From CAYXWH01 sp964468755 (GTDB taxonomy: Bacteria; Chloroflexota; Dehalococcoidia; Dehalococcoidales; RBG-16-60-22), in contig CAYXWH010000029.1 in the NCBI GenBank assembly GCA_964468755.1, positions 1 to 22,080 of the forward strand: a DNA stretch of 22,080 nt. The letters run 5' to 3'. The notes under the pieces were generated by a model. It was not told the origin of the DNA, made no database searches, and saw only the letters and a program-made list of their open reading frames with translations. Of the stretch, positions 15,937 to 22,080 are shown piece by piece. The position numbers and the translations under genes are program-made. Position 1 is the stretch's first letter; every line of letters starts with the position of its first letter.

Positions 15937-15949
15937 ATTTATAGTAAAG

Positions 15950-16861
15950 ATGAACCTTGATTATTTAAGGACCTATCTTGAAGTGGTGAAACTGGGCAGC
16001 TTCTCGGAAGTCGCCAAGAAGCTGAATATCAGCCAGCCGGCAGTGTCGTTTCAGGTACAGAAGCTGGAGCGGGAGCTTGGCGTGCGGTTATTTGATAGAA
16101 CGCAGCGGACTATTACCCCTACCGTCGCCGGCAAGCGGTTGCTGCGGTTTGCCGGGCTGGTTGGTGAGGAATGGGAACGCCTGCATCAGGACCTTGATGA
16201 GTTACGCGAAGACGTAACCGGAGAGCTACTCATTGCTGCCAGCACCATTCCGGGTGAATGTTTGCTGTCGCCGCTTCTGTCCGAATTCAGGACGTTGCAT
16301 CCGGCGGTAAAGGCACAGGTGGCGGTTTCCGACTCGCTGAGTGTTATCCATCAGGTAGAGGCCGGCAGCTATGACGTGGGCTTCTGCGGACTGGCGCCGG
16401 ATGGCGGGGAACTGGAGTCGTTCCCGGTAGCCGGCGACGAGATTGTGCTTATTGTGTTTCCCGAGCACCCCTTTGCCGGACGGGAGGAAGTCTCGTTAAC
16501 GGACCTGGAAAAGGAGTCCTTTATCTTTCGTGAAGAAACGTCCGGGACGCAGCGAAATCTGGAGGCACTCCTTGCCCGGGAGGGTTTTAGCCTCAGGCAC
16601 TGGTCCGCCAAACTGGTTCTGGGCACCAGTCAAGCAGTGATTTCCGCGGTTGAGGCGGGAGCGGGTATCGCCTTTGTCTCCAGTCTGGCGATTAAACGAA
16701 GTCTGGCCCTCGGCACCATCCGCACGGTGAAAGTAAGCGGGCTATACTTCAGTCGGGACTTCTACTGCATTTATCGTACGGGAAGGATTGTGAGTCGATT
16801 GCTGGAAGAGTTCCTTGCTTTTGTTCGGGCGGAGGCATCCCGTGCCGGAAAAGGGAAATAG
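15950..16861 (+). CDS. LysR-type regulator, selenium-metabolism-associated
   Basis: 303-residue LysR-type regulator. The winged helix-turn-helix is at residues 1-60 (LGSFSEVAKKLNISQPAVSFQVQKLE). A linker helix and a periplasmic-binding-protein-like effector domain (about 88-295) follow. A LysR subfamily linked to selenium-metabolism genes is known, and the divergent position next to yedE-selD fits it. The effector is unknown. ATG 15950 has only a weak AGTAAAG ribosome site. The palindrome just upstream suggests autoregulation together with control of the selenium operon. The alpha/beta hydrolase gene starts 6 bases after its stop. Confidence 0.92.
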   Translation: MNLDYLRTYLEVVKLGSFSEVAKKLNISQPAVSFQVQKLERELGVRLFDRTQRTITPTVAGKRLLRFAGLVGEEWERLHQDLDELREDVTGELLIAASTIPGECLLSPLLSEFRTLHPAVKAQVAVSDSLSVIHQVEAGSYDVGFCGLAPDGGELESFPVAGDEIVLIVFPEHPFAGREEVSLTDLEKESFIFREETSGTQRNLEALLAREGFSLRHWSAKLVLGTSQAVISAVEAGAGIAFVSSLAIKRSLALGTIRTVKVSGLYFSRDFYCIYRTGRIVSRLLEEFLAFVRAEASRAGKGK

Positions 16862-16867
16862 CGCGCA

Positions 16868-17593
16868 ATGCCGGGCGTTATTGAAAGCCGAAAGTGCACT
16901 GTTGACGGGCAACGGGTACACTACCTGAAGGCGGGTGACGGGCCGCCGGTGGTGCTGTTGCATGGCGGTGCCAGCGACTCCACCGACTGGATTGCCACAA
17001 TGGGTACCCTTTCCGCTGACTACAGCCTCTATGCACCGGATATGTTAGGCTATGGTCAGAGCGACCGGGTGAAGGATGCCTATTACTTACGGGACTTTGT
17101 GGCGTCTACCCGGGACTTTATTCAGGGTCTGGGCCTGGCTTCCCCGGCCCTGGTGGGGCATTCGCTGGGGGGCAGGGTATGCCTGGATATTGCCCTGTTA
17201 TACCCGGAAATAGTCAGCAAGCTGGTGCTCATCGACACCCTGGGGTTCAGCCGGATTAGTCACTGGGGTAACTGGCTGGGTACCGGGTTATGGCATATAC
17301 GCAAGTTCCTGGGACGACCGAATCCATACCCGGCTCTGCTGCCCGGAGAAGGTGAAGACCCGCACTGGATATGCCTTGACCGGTTGCCCAATTTGCGAGT
17401 ACCCACGCTCGTTGTCTGGAAACAGCTTGACCCGTATTTACCGCTGGCTTCAGCACGGAAAGCCAGGGAGCTGATACCTGAGGCGAGTTTGAAAGTTTTT
17501 TTCGGCTACGGACATGCCCCACACCGGCAGCACCGGCGTGCCTTTCACCGCCTCCTGATGAGATTCCTGAATGGCGAGCAGCCGGCGGTGTGA
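16868..17593 (+). CDS. Alpha/beta-fold hydrolase
   Basis: 241-residue cytosolic alpha/beta hydrolase. The triad is visible: nucleophile S99 in GHSLGG, D188 in KQLDPY, and H216 in GYGHAPH. HGG at 32-34 is the oxyanion region. The cap region (about 125-175) is short, and the protein is smaller than most relatives (250-290 residues). It follows lysR by 6 bases and so is probably co-transcribed. It ends 16 bases from the convergent DegV gene. Substrate unknown; esterase, lipase-like or C-C hydrolase activity cannot be told apart. Confidence 0.88.
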   Translation: MPGVIESRKCTVDGQRVHYLKAGDGPPVVLLHGGASDSTDWIATMGTLSADYSLYAPDMLGYGQSDRVKDAYYLRDFVASTRDFIQGLGLASPALVGHSLGGRVCLDIALLYPEIVSKLVLIDTLGFSRISHWGNWLGTGLWHIRKFLGRPNPYPALLPGEGEDPHWICLDRLPNLRVPTLVVWKQLDPYLPLASARKARELIPEASLKVFFGYGHAPHRQHRRAFHRLLMRFLNGEQPAV

Positions 17594-17609
17594 TTCGCCG
17601 GCCAGCGTC

Positions 17610-18488
17610 TTACCGCTTGCCGAAGTCCAGCTCCGGGTGAAAGCCGACAATCAATGTCCCCGGGCCGGTGGCGTAACCCATCACCGGGCTAAACTCGGAG
17701 ATTACCATGCTGAGGCAGTGGAACTCATTCTTTATATGCTCGCCGAGTTCCTCAGCTAGTCCCGGGGCGGCGGCGTGCATCACCATGAAATGGAGGACAT
17801 CAGTGCCGGCGTCTTCTCTAATCATGCCCAGCATCCGTTTGACGCCGCCCTTTCGGGTGCGGGACACCCCGGCCGGGTTAAGCTCTCCGGCGTCACTCAT
17901 CCGGCTTAACGGTTTCACGCCGAGCATTGAGCCGACCACGGAAACCAGCTTCGGGGCACGGCCGGCGCGGTAGATGTAGCGTATGGTATCCAGCAGGATT
18001 AACGTGCCCGTCTTCTGTCGGGCCTGCTCGGCAATACGGGTTACCTGTTCCAGGTCCATTCCCATCGCGGCAGCCCGGGCGGCGGCCATAACCACCAGTC
18101 CCTGGCCACTGCCGGCATTCCGGGAGTCCATGACCCGTATCCTGGCTTCCGGCGATTCCTCTTTAAGGAGGTCTACCGCCATAATGGCTGATTTGGACAG
18201 AGCGCTCAGCGCTGAAGATATAGTGATAAATAGTATTTCTTGGGCTGGTTTGCTTAATTCTCGATAGGCATCGAGCAGGAAGGCCGGGGACATTGCCGCG
18301 GTGGTGAACTTGTCCGGGTCCTCACGGAGCAGGTCATAGGCCTGCATCGCATTGATGGTTGATCCCTCCAGGTAGATATGCCCGTCATAGACAATGCTGG
18401 CGGTGGGCACCATTTTGATGTTATATTCTTCGGCAAGTTCTGGAGGAATGCCGGCGACCCGGTCAGTCATAATAGTGACTTTCGACAT
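17610..18488 (-). CDS. DegV family fatty-acid-binding protein
   Basis: 292-residue DegV/EDD-fold protein. Relatives bind a fatty acid and serve as the FakB subunit of fatty acid kinase in Firmicutes. Motifs in order: MTDRVAGIPPELAEEYNIKMVP at the N-terminus (most relatives have TDS), YLEGSTI, the lipid-contacting FTTAAMSP (about 61-68), MDSRNAGSGQG and the C-terminal YATGPGTLIVGF. ATG 18488 has AAGGAAGAC upstream and its own promoter at 18577-18606. No FakA-like kinase is nearby, so whether it works in lipid phosphorylation is unknown. Confidence 0.9.
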   Translation of the reverse strand: MSKVTIMTDRVAGIPPELAEEYNIKMVPTASIVYDGHIYLEGSTINAMQAYDLLREDPDKFTTAAMSPAFLLDAYRELSKPAQEILFITISSALSALSKSAIMAVDLLKEESPEARIRVMDSRNAGSGQGLVVMAAARAAAMGMDLEQVTRIAEQARQKTGTLILLDTIRYIYRAGRAPKLVSVVGSMLGVKPLSRMSDAGELNPAGVSRTRKGGVKRMLGMIREDAGTDVLHFMVMHAAAPGLAEELGEHIKNEFHCLSMVISEFSPVMGYATGPGTLIVGFHPELDFGKR

Positions 18489-18576
18489 GGTAGTCTTTCC
18501 TTCCCTTCCGCCAGCCTGCCTGATGCTGCCATCTTCGCTCTGGCACTAGCTATCCGGATACCTCGAATTTCTAGGT

Positions 18577-18606
18577 ATTTTAGCCATACCGGTTGACCAT
18601 TGTCAA
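18577..18606 (-). promoter_or_regulatory. Promoter of the degV-like gene
   Basis: Minus strand: a perfect -35 TTGACA (18606-18601), an 18-base spacer and -10 TAAAAT (18582-18577). An imperfect inverted repeat (GGTTGAC/GTCAAACC, 18591-18609) overlaps the -35 and may be an operator. Confidence 0.65.
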
Positions 18607-18727
18607 ACCGGATTAATTATCGGTACGCGGCTGGCGCTGTTAATGGGCAGTTGTCGTCGACACGATTTCAAGCCCTGTCCCGCAGCACCACGGCACAGGC
18701 ACACTAATTCGGAACGGCCTGGTCGTC

Positions 18728-19300
18728 TCAGCGAAGCCGGCTCTGGACCACTTCCCAGTTAATGTTCTGGAAAAAGGCGGCAATATAGTCGGCCCGTTTC
18801 AGTCCGTAGTCAGTCATGAAGGCGTGTTCGAAGACATCCATAACCAGGATGGGCTGGCAGCCGGCGGGGTGACCGACCTCATGCTCGTTTATCCACTGGT
18901 TAAACAGGGTACCGCTGACCGGGTCCTGGTAGAGTATCGTCCAGCCGATACCGCGCATGGCTCCGGTAGCCCGGAAGTCCTGTTCCCATGCCTCATAGCT
19001 GCCGTAGGCGCCAGCTACCTTTTGGGCAAAAGTCCCGGACTTGTCCGGCGGGGCTTTCCCGCCCAGGTTCTCAAAATAGTATTCATGGAGACGCATGCCG
19101 TTAAACTCGAAGCCAAAGCGCCGCTTCAGTTCGGCATATTCCGGTTGGGTAGCGTCTTTGGGTTTGGTACTCAGCAGGTCGTGGAGTTTGTTGGTGTTGG
19201 TGACGTAGCCCTGATAGAGGGAAAAGTGGTTTTTGAGGAGTGTTTCACTGAAACCGTCCATACCGATGAGATGGCTGTAATCGTTGGCTGTGTATGTCAT
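18728..19300 (-). CDS. Superoxide dismutase, Fe/Mn type
   Basis: 190-residue iron/manganese superoxide dismutase, which turns superoxide into oxygen and peroxide in the cytosol. The four metal ligands can be placed: H25 (LKNHFSLYQGYV), H72 (GMRLHEYYFENLGG), and D155 and H159 (DVFEHAF). The segment around H72 (LHEYYF) differs from the textbook E. coli form, so the metal cannot be read off. ATG 19300 has GGAGGGGG upstream and a near-consensus promoter at 19384-19412. It is divergent from a flavoprotein gene. An oxygen defence enzyme in an otherwise anaerobic gene set. Confidence 0.94.
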   Translation of the reverse strand: MTYTANDYSHLIGMDGFSETLLKNHFSLYQGYVTNTNKLHDLLSTKPKDATQPEYAELKRRFGFEFNGMRLHEYYFENLGGKAPPDKSGTFAQKVAGAYGSYEAWEQDFRATGAMRGIGWTILYQDPVSGTLFNQWINEHEVGHPAGCQPILVMDVFEHAFMTDYGLKRADYIAAFFQNINWEVVQSRLR

Positions 19301-19383
19301 TTTTTCCCCCTCCTTACTATTAGGTTACTCGGAAATGACTGGTACTCTGGCTGCTGAGGTCGAGCTATATATAGTGGAATTAT

Positions 19384-19412
19384 TATCATAGTTGCCACCC
19401 CGGGCTTTGTCA
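19384..19412 (-). promoter_or_regulatory. Promoter of the superoxide dismutase gene
   Basis: Minus strand: a perfect -35 TTGACA (19412-19407), a 17-base spacer and -10 TATGAT (19389-19384). This gives a leader of about 75 bases. Confidence 0.8.
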
Positions 19413-19469
19413 AGCTGGCCGGTCAGCCATGCTGCTATTGATTGATTATCAGTACCCATGAGCAACGGC

Positions 19470-19498
19470 TTGATTAAGATGTCGCCGGCGGTTATCAT
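19470..19498 (+). promoter_or_regulatory. Promoter of the flavoprotein gene
   Basis: Plus strand: -35 TTGATT (19470-19475), a 17-base spacer and -10 TATCAT (19493-19498). It lies about 60 bases before the GTG start. Confidence 0.55.
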
Positions 19499-19556
19499 AC
19501 TATAGGGCTGAGTGGCGGTAGAGGTTATTTTTACGACCAGCCGAGCGGAGGTACTG

Positions 19557-20129
19557 GTGAAAATACTGGCAATTATGGGCAGCCCGAGAATAAAGGGCAA
19601 TACCGATTTGCTGGTGGATGAGGCGTTGCGCGGTGCCCGGAGCCAGCAGGCGGAAGTTAAAAAAATCATTGTGGATAAGCTCAAGATAGCCCCCTGCCGG
19701 GAGTACTACGGCTGTCTGCGGGATGGCAACTGTGTTATTAGAGATGACATGGACGATATCTATTCCAGGCTTACCGGTGCCGAAGGCATTATCGTGGCTT
19801 CGCCGATTTTCTTCTACAGTGTCAGTGCCCAGCTTAAGGCACTTATCGACCGCTGCCAGGCGCTATGGGCCAGGAAGTATATACTCAAGCAAACTCCGGA
19901 AAAGACCGGGCGGAAGGGCGCCTTTATCGCCGTTGGCGCAACCAGTGGTGCCCGGCTGTTCGAAGGCCCGGTGCTAACGATAAAATACTTTTTCCAGGCG
20001 GTTGATGTGGAGTATGTTGATGAGCTGCTTGTCCGTGGCATTGATAAGCGGGGGGAGATTAAACAGCACCCCACGGCACTGGCGGATGCCTTTGAGCTGG
20101 GCAAACGGCTGGCTGGTCAGCTGACTTGA
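19557..20129 (+). CDS. NAD(P)H-dependent FMN reductase / iron-sulfur flavoprotein-like protein
   Basis: 190-residue flavodoxin-like protein of the NADPH-dependent FMN reductase family. The FMN phosphate loop is GSPRIKGNTD near the N-terminus, and ASPIFFYSVSAQLKALIDR is the second flavin-binding segment. Three cysteines (PC-x5-C-x5-C, then VIRDDMDDI) sit where iron-sulfur flavoproteins have a four-Cys cluster motif; one is missing, so a cluster is doubtful. I chose GTG 19557 because GGAGG is at 19547-19551; the longer frame from 19512 has no ribosome site and begins at the promoter. Being divergent from sod, it may act in redox stress, but that is inference. Confidence 0.85.
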   Translation: MKILAIMGSPRIKGNTDLLVDEALRGARSQQAEVKKIIVDKLKIAPCREYYGCLRDGNCVIRDDMDDIYSRLTGAEGIIVASPIFFYSVSAQLKALIDRCQALWARKYILKQTPEKTGRKGAFIAVGATSGARLFEGPVLTIKYFFQAVDVEYVDELLVRGIDKRGEIKQHPTALADAFELGKRLAGQLT

Positions 20130-20200
20130 GCTTGCCACGCCACTATCGCCGTCCATTTTCGCTTTGTCAATTTTCACGACTTTTCTCAGTAACTTCCCGG

Positions 20201-20458
20201 TCATGATGTCTCCCGGTTGCTACCGATGATCCCCTCTTCAATGAGTTGCCGCCACCTATCCTCCCCCAGACATTCCCGCGCCGACGCGCACCACTCAGTG
20301 CAGCTAGGCGTCTTTTCCCGGTAGACCCTGGTGCCGCACTTCGGGCATTTGCGGCTGACTTCGTCGGAAAATATTTCAACCTCGTAATCACAGTCGGGGC
20401 ACTTGTGTAACTCGGCCCGCAGGTTCCGGTTGCTTTGACCGGGACATTTATTATACAT
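20201..20458 (-). CDS. Small cysteine-rich zinc-ribbon protein
   Basis: 85-residue protein. A zinc ribbon is formed by C20-x2-C23 and C38-x2-C41 (KCPDCDYEVEIF, KCPKCGTRVYR). A second motif follows, PSCTEWCASARECLG (C53, C57, C63), which may bind a metal or cluster. There is an extra C5. I chose ATG 20458 because GGAGG is eight bases upstream; an in-frame GTG at 20467 lies within that site. A TATAAT -10 (minus strand, 20515-20510) precedes it. Function unknown; such small ribbon proteins often bind nucleic acid or accompany redox enzymes. Confidence 0.78.
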   Translation of the reverse strand: MYNKCPGQSNRNLRAELHKCPDCDYEVEIFSDEVSRKCPKCGTRVYREKTPSCTEWCASARECLGEDRWRQLIEEGIIGSNRETS

Positions 20459-20623
20459 GCCACTCACCTCCTTCTCCGCGGTGGTCGGGCACTATTTGCA
20501 TTCTGTCCGATTATAGGCGGGAAAAACGGCGGGTGTCTGTGACTTTTATCCCATCGAGAGAATAGGCGGGTGGCGGTTCTGTTCTGGTGAAGTTATTAAG
20601 ATATCTTAACCTTACCCCCTTAA

Positions 20624-20644
20624 TCCCCCTTTGGCAAAGGGGGA
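20624..20644. repeat. C-rich palindromic repeat, unit 1
   Basis: TCCCCCTTTG and CAAAGGGGGA are perfect 10-base arms around one G. Same style as the units at 20783 and 21871. Confidence 0.75.
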
Positions 20645-20782
20645 AAACACTGCGGGATAAGCCTCAGATGGTGCGGGGGTGGCCTGGGTGGGAAAAGATA
20701 AGAAAGAGGCTCAAAAAAATACCTTCCCCCTTTCCCCATAGTATCCCCGTATTTATAGAATAAGGTGACCTCACCCCCTGTG

Positions 20783-20840
20783 TCCCCCTCTCCTTAAAAG
20801 GAGAGGGGGAGGGAAAAGAAAAGAGAGGCTTTGCCTCTCT
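20783..20840. repeat. C-rich palindromic repeat, unit 2, with companion hairpin
   Basis: TCCCCCTCTCCTT and AAGGAGAGGGGGA (13-base arms, AA centre, 20783-20810) are followed after 11 bases by AGAGAGGC-TTT-GCCTCTCT (20822-20840). The same pair of hairpins occurs in reverse order at 21839-21897. Confidence 0.8.
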
Positions 20841-21022
20841 GAAACTCACCGTGTGGGCATAGCTTCTCCCTTTAATATAGGGGAGACCGGGAGGGATTTA
20901 ACACATTAGCCCGTGGGGAGGTAGTATCAGCTACCAAAGGCAAACAGAAACCGGGCGGCACGTCTGTTGAAAGCAACGGAACATAGAGACTATAATGGGT
21001 CGAGGTGGGGTGGTTGGTGGTA

Positions 21023-21100
21023 TGGTCGGGGCGGGCAGATTTGAACTGCCGACCTCCGCGTCCCGAACGCGGCGCGCTAACCAGGCTGCGCTACGCCCCG
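21023..21100 (-). tRNA. tRNA-Pro (anticodon CGG), CCA encoded
   Basis: Full cloverleaf on the minus strand. The acceptor stem CGGGGCG (21100-21094) pairs with CGCCCCG (21033-21027), with discriminator A and an encoded CCA (21025-21023). The D stem is GCGC/GCGC, the anticodon stem CCGCG/CGCGG has loop TTCGGGA, and the T arm is GGCAG-TTCAAAT-CTGCC. Anticodon CGG reads CCG (proline), and the C1-G72 pair with A73 is the bacterial tRNA-Pro identity set. Confidence 0.95.
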
Positions 21101-21108
21101 ACAGCGAT

Positions 21109-21137
21109 ATTATACACTTGCCGGTCTGATTCGGCAA
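21109..21137 (-). promoter_or_regulatory. Promoter of tRNA-Pro
   Basis: Minus strand: -35 TTGCCG (21137-21132), a 17-base spacer and a perfect -10 TATAAT (21114-21109). The -10 ends 8 bases before the mature 5' end of the tRNA. Confidence 0.7.
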
Positions 21138-21152
21138 ATGGAGGAGGGGGAT

Positions 21153-21788
21153 GTGGAGTTAAACGAAGTATTATACTATGCAAGGCAATTGCTGAAAGAA
21201 CGCACCGATTCTTTGCAGAATGATGTTAGACGATGTTGCCTCGCTAAATGTGAAGATTCACAATATGCTCCTTTCCCGGCTTTACTCTATTGCTTTTCTA
21301 CGATTGACCTTTTAGGGGCGCTCTACAAAGGAAATGCGGAAGATAATAGCACTAAACAATCGAAGGATTACATGACTGAAGTTATGAGGTATCCCGCTGA
21401 GAAGGCTATTTTGTTGCAACAGGTGTTCCGGCACAAAATTGTTCATCTGGCGCAGCCCAATCCGAGCATTAACATCGACACTTCGGAAGGTAAATATAGC
21501 AACTTAAAGGGTAAAATACAGGACGGTTTTTACTCTTGGGCAATAGAACATGAAGCTAGAGCTAAGCATCTAAGTATAGAGACTTTGAGTAATAAAGAAG
21601 GTAAAGGAGAGTTTCGTTTTCATGTATCCATATGGAGCCTGGTTGAGGACATAGTTGATTCAGTTTATAAACCGAATGGTTACTTACATCAGCTTGAGAC
21701 TGAAAAGCCGGTAAGTGATGAATCTGTATTGCGTAAGAAATTTAAGAAGGCTTATAACCAAATCTACGAGCACAAACCCTTAGTTTAG
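21153..21788 (+). CDS. AT-rich protein with HEPN-like RX4H motif
   Basis: 211-residue, mostly helical protein that I cannot assign with confidence. It contains FRHKIVHLAQP, in which R93 and H98 give the R-x4-6-H signature of HEPN domains, many of which are RNases in toxin-antitoxin and defence systems. The motif lies mid-protein, with helices on both sides, as in HEPN folds. The GTG at 21153 is preferred since GGAGGAGGGGG (21140-21150) precedes it; an ATG at 21138 has no ribosome site and abuts the tRNA promoter. The gene is visibly AT-rich (about 40% GC by eye) against GC-rich neighbours, which suggests transfer. No partner antitoxin gene is adjacent. Confidence 0.7.
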   Translation: MELNEVLYYARQLLKERTDSLQNDVRRCCLAKCEDSQYAPFPALLYCFSTIDLLGALYKGNAEDNSTKQSKDYMTEVMRYPAEKAILLQQVFRHKIVHLAQPNPSINIDTSEGKYSNLKGKIQDGFYSWAIEHEARAKHLSIETLSNKEGKGEFRFHVSIWSLVEDIVDSVYKPNGYLHQLETEKPVSDESVLRKKFKKAYNQIYEHKPLV

Positions 21789-21838
21789 GAGTATCTGAGA
21801 AAGGCGAAGCCCGGACCTTAGAGATACAGGGGGAAGTC

Positions 21839-21897
21839 GGAGAGGGGCGAAGCCCCTCTCCAAAAATCTTTCCCCCTCCCTTCTAAAGGGAGGGGGA
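21839..21897. repeat. C-rich palindromic repeat, unit 3, inverted order
   Basis: GGAGAGGGGC-GAA-GCCCCTCTCC (21839-21861) is followed by TCCCCCTCCCTT-CTA-AAGGGAGGGGGA (21871-21897). This is the same two-hairpin architecture as 20783-20840, in the opposite orientation. It lies between the HEPN-like gene and the phosphoglycerate mutase gene. Confidence 0.8.
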
Positions 21898-21933
21898 TAA
21901 AGGGGGAGGGTTACTGAAAGAACGGAAACAAGT

Positions 21934-22080
21934 ATGAAATACTGTGTTTTGATTATTGACGGTGCCGCCGGTCTGCCGCTACCGGAACGTGGCGGGAAGA
22001 CCTGTCTGGAGCTTGCCCGTACCCACAATCTGGGTGCCATGGCGGCGCAGGGCACTTCGGGGCTGGTCAGAACCGTCCCA
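21934..22080 (+). CDS. apgM: Cofactor-independent phosphoglycerate mutase, archaeal type, N-terminal part
   Basis: The first 49 codons of a gene running off the right edge. The sequence MKYCVLIIDGAAGLPLP, then ERGGKTCLELARTHNLGAMA and GTSGLVRTVP, fits the ApgM family (about 400 residues; metal-dependent 2,3-bisphosphoglycerate-independent mutase of glycolysis and gluconeogenesis). D9 would be a metal ligand, as in the alkaline phosphatase superfamily. The ribosome site is weak (GAAAGAAC). ApgM-type enzymes occur in archaea and in some bacteria. Confidence 0.85.
   Translation, partial: MKYCVLIIDGAAGLPLPERGGKTCLELARTHNLGAMAAQGTSGLVRTVP

Larger units (their letters stand above)
20459..21022. 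other. Intergenic region rich in C-tract palindromes
   Basis: About 560 bases without a gene. It contains a 14-base palindrome TTAAGATATCTTAA (20596-20609), the repeats at 20624-20644, 20783-20810 and 20822-20840, and a weaker dyad at 20865-20886. Nothing else was recognised. Confidence 0.75.

Noticed and set aside
20611..20890. CRISPR array
   Set aside because: The repeats are palindromes of different length and sequence without regular spacers.
21023..21788. Integration of a mobile element at tRNA-Pro
   Set aside because: Site-specific elements normally insert at the tRNA 3' end, here the left side. The AT-rich gene is on the 5' side, and I saw no repeated copy of the tRNA end or integrase gene.

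Overview
The window reads like a chromosomal segment of an anaerobic bacterium of moderate to high GC, probably a Chloroflexota of the class Dehalococcoidia. The taxonomic call is inference. It rests on the gene mix (DmsAB-type molybdoenzyme, selenium operon, archaeal-type phosphoglycerate mutase, DegV) and on C-rich intergenic palindromes. It is not a phylogenetic result. No transposase, phage gene, CRISPR array or rRNA was seen.

Layout. 146-1156 (+) is a Gfo/Idh/MocA dehydrogenase. 4145-1380 (-) is a two-gene molybdopterin oxidoreductase plus four-cluster ferredoxin operon without a membrane anchor. After about 0.7 kb of intergenic DNA comes a lipoprotein (4857-6605, +) with PKD, InlB-like and seven propeller-type repeats. 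10854-6768 (-) is a tightly coupled padR-ABC-ABC operon resembling known drug-export modules, with a clear promoter and a double palindromic operator. 11682-11095 (-) is a membrane-anchored protein of unknown function.

11810-15759 (-) is a selenium operon: a YedE-like transporter, a DUF3343 protein, a YjeF-C-like kinase-fold protein, a TusA/YedF-like carrier and selD. selD is itself a selenoprotein gene. Its true start is ATG 12859, and an in-frame UGA at 12808-12806 is followed by a good bacterial SECIS hairpin. Plain ORF calling loses the catalytic N-terminus. Divergently, 15950-16861 encodes a LysR regulator of the selenium-metabolism type, followed by an alpha/beta hydrolase. The intergenic region holds a near-consensus promoter for the selenium operon, and its -35 sits in the centre of a 24-bp palindrome. 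A consistent working model is that the LysR protein controls the operon, YedE imports a selenium or sulfur species, DUF3343 and TusA-like proteins carry selenium, and SelD activates it to selenophosphate.

The right third has DegV (-), an Fe/Mn superoxide dismutase (-), a divergent NAD(P)H/FMN-type flavoprotein (+), a small zinc-ribbon protein (-), tRNA-Pro(CGG) (-), an AT-rich HEPN-like ORF (+), and the first 49 codons of an ApgM-type phosphoglycerate mutase running off the end. Palindromic C-rich repeats flank the tRNA/HEPN block in opposite orientations.
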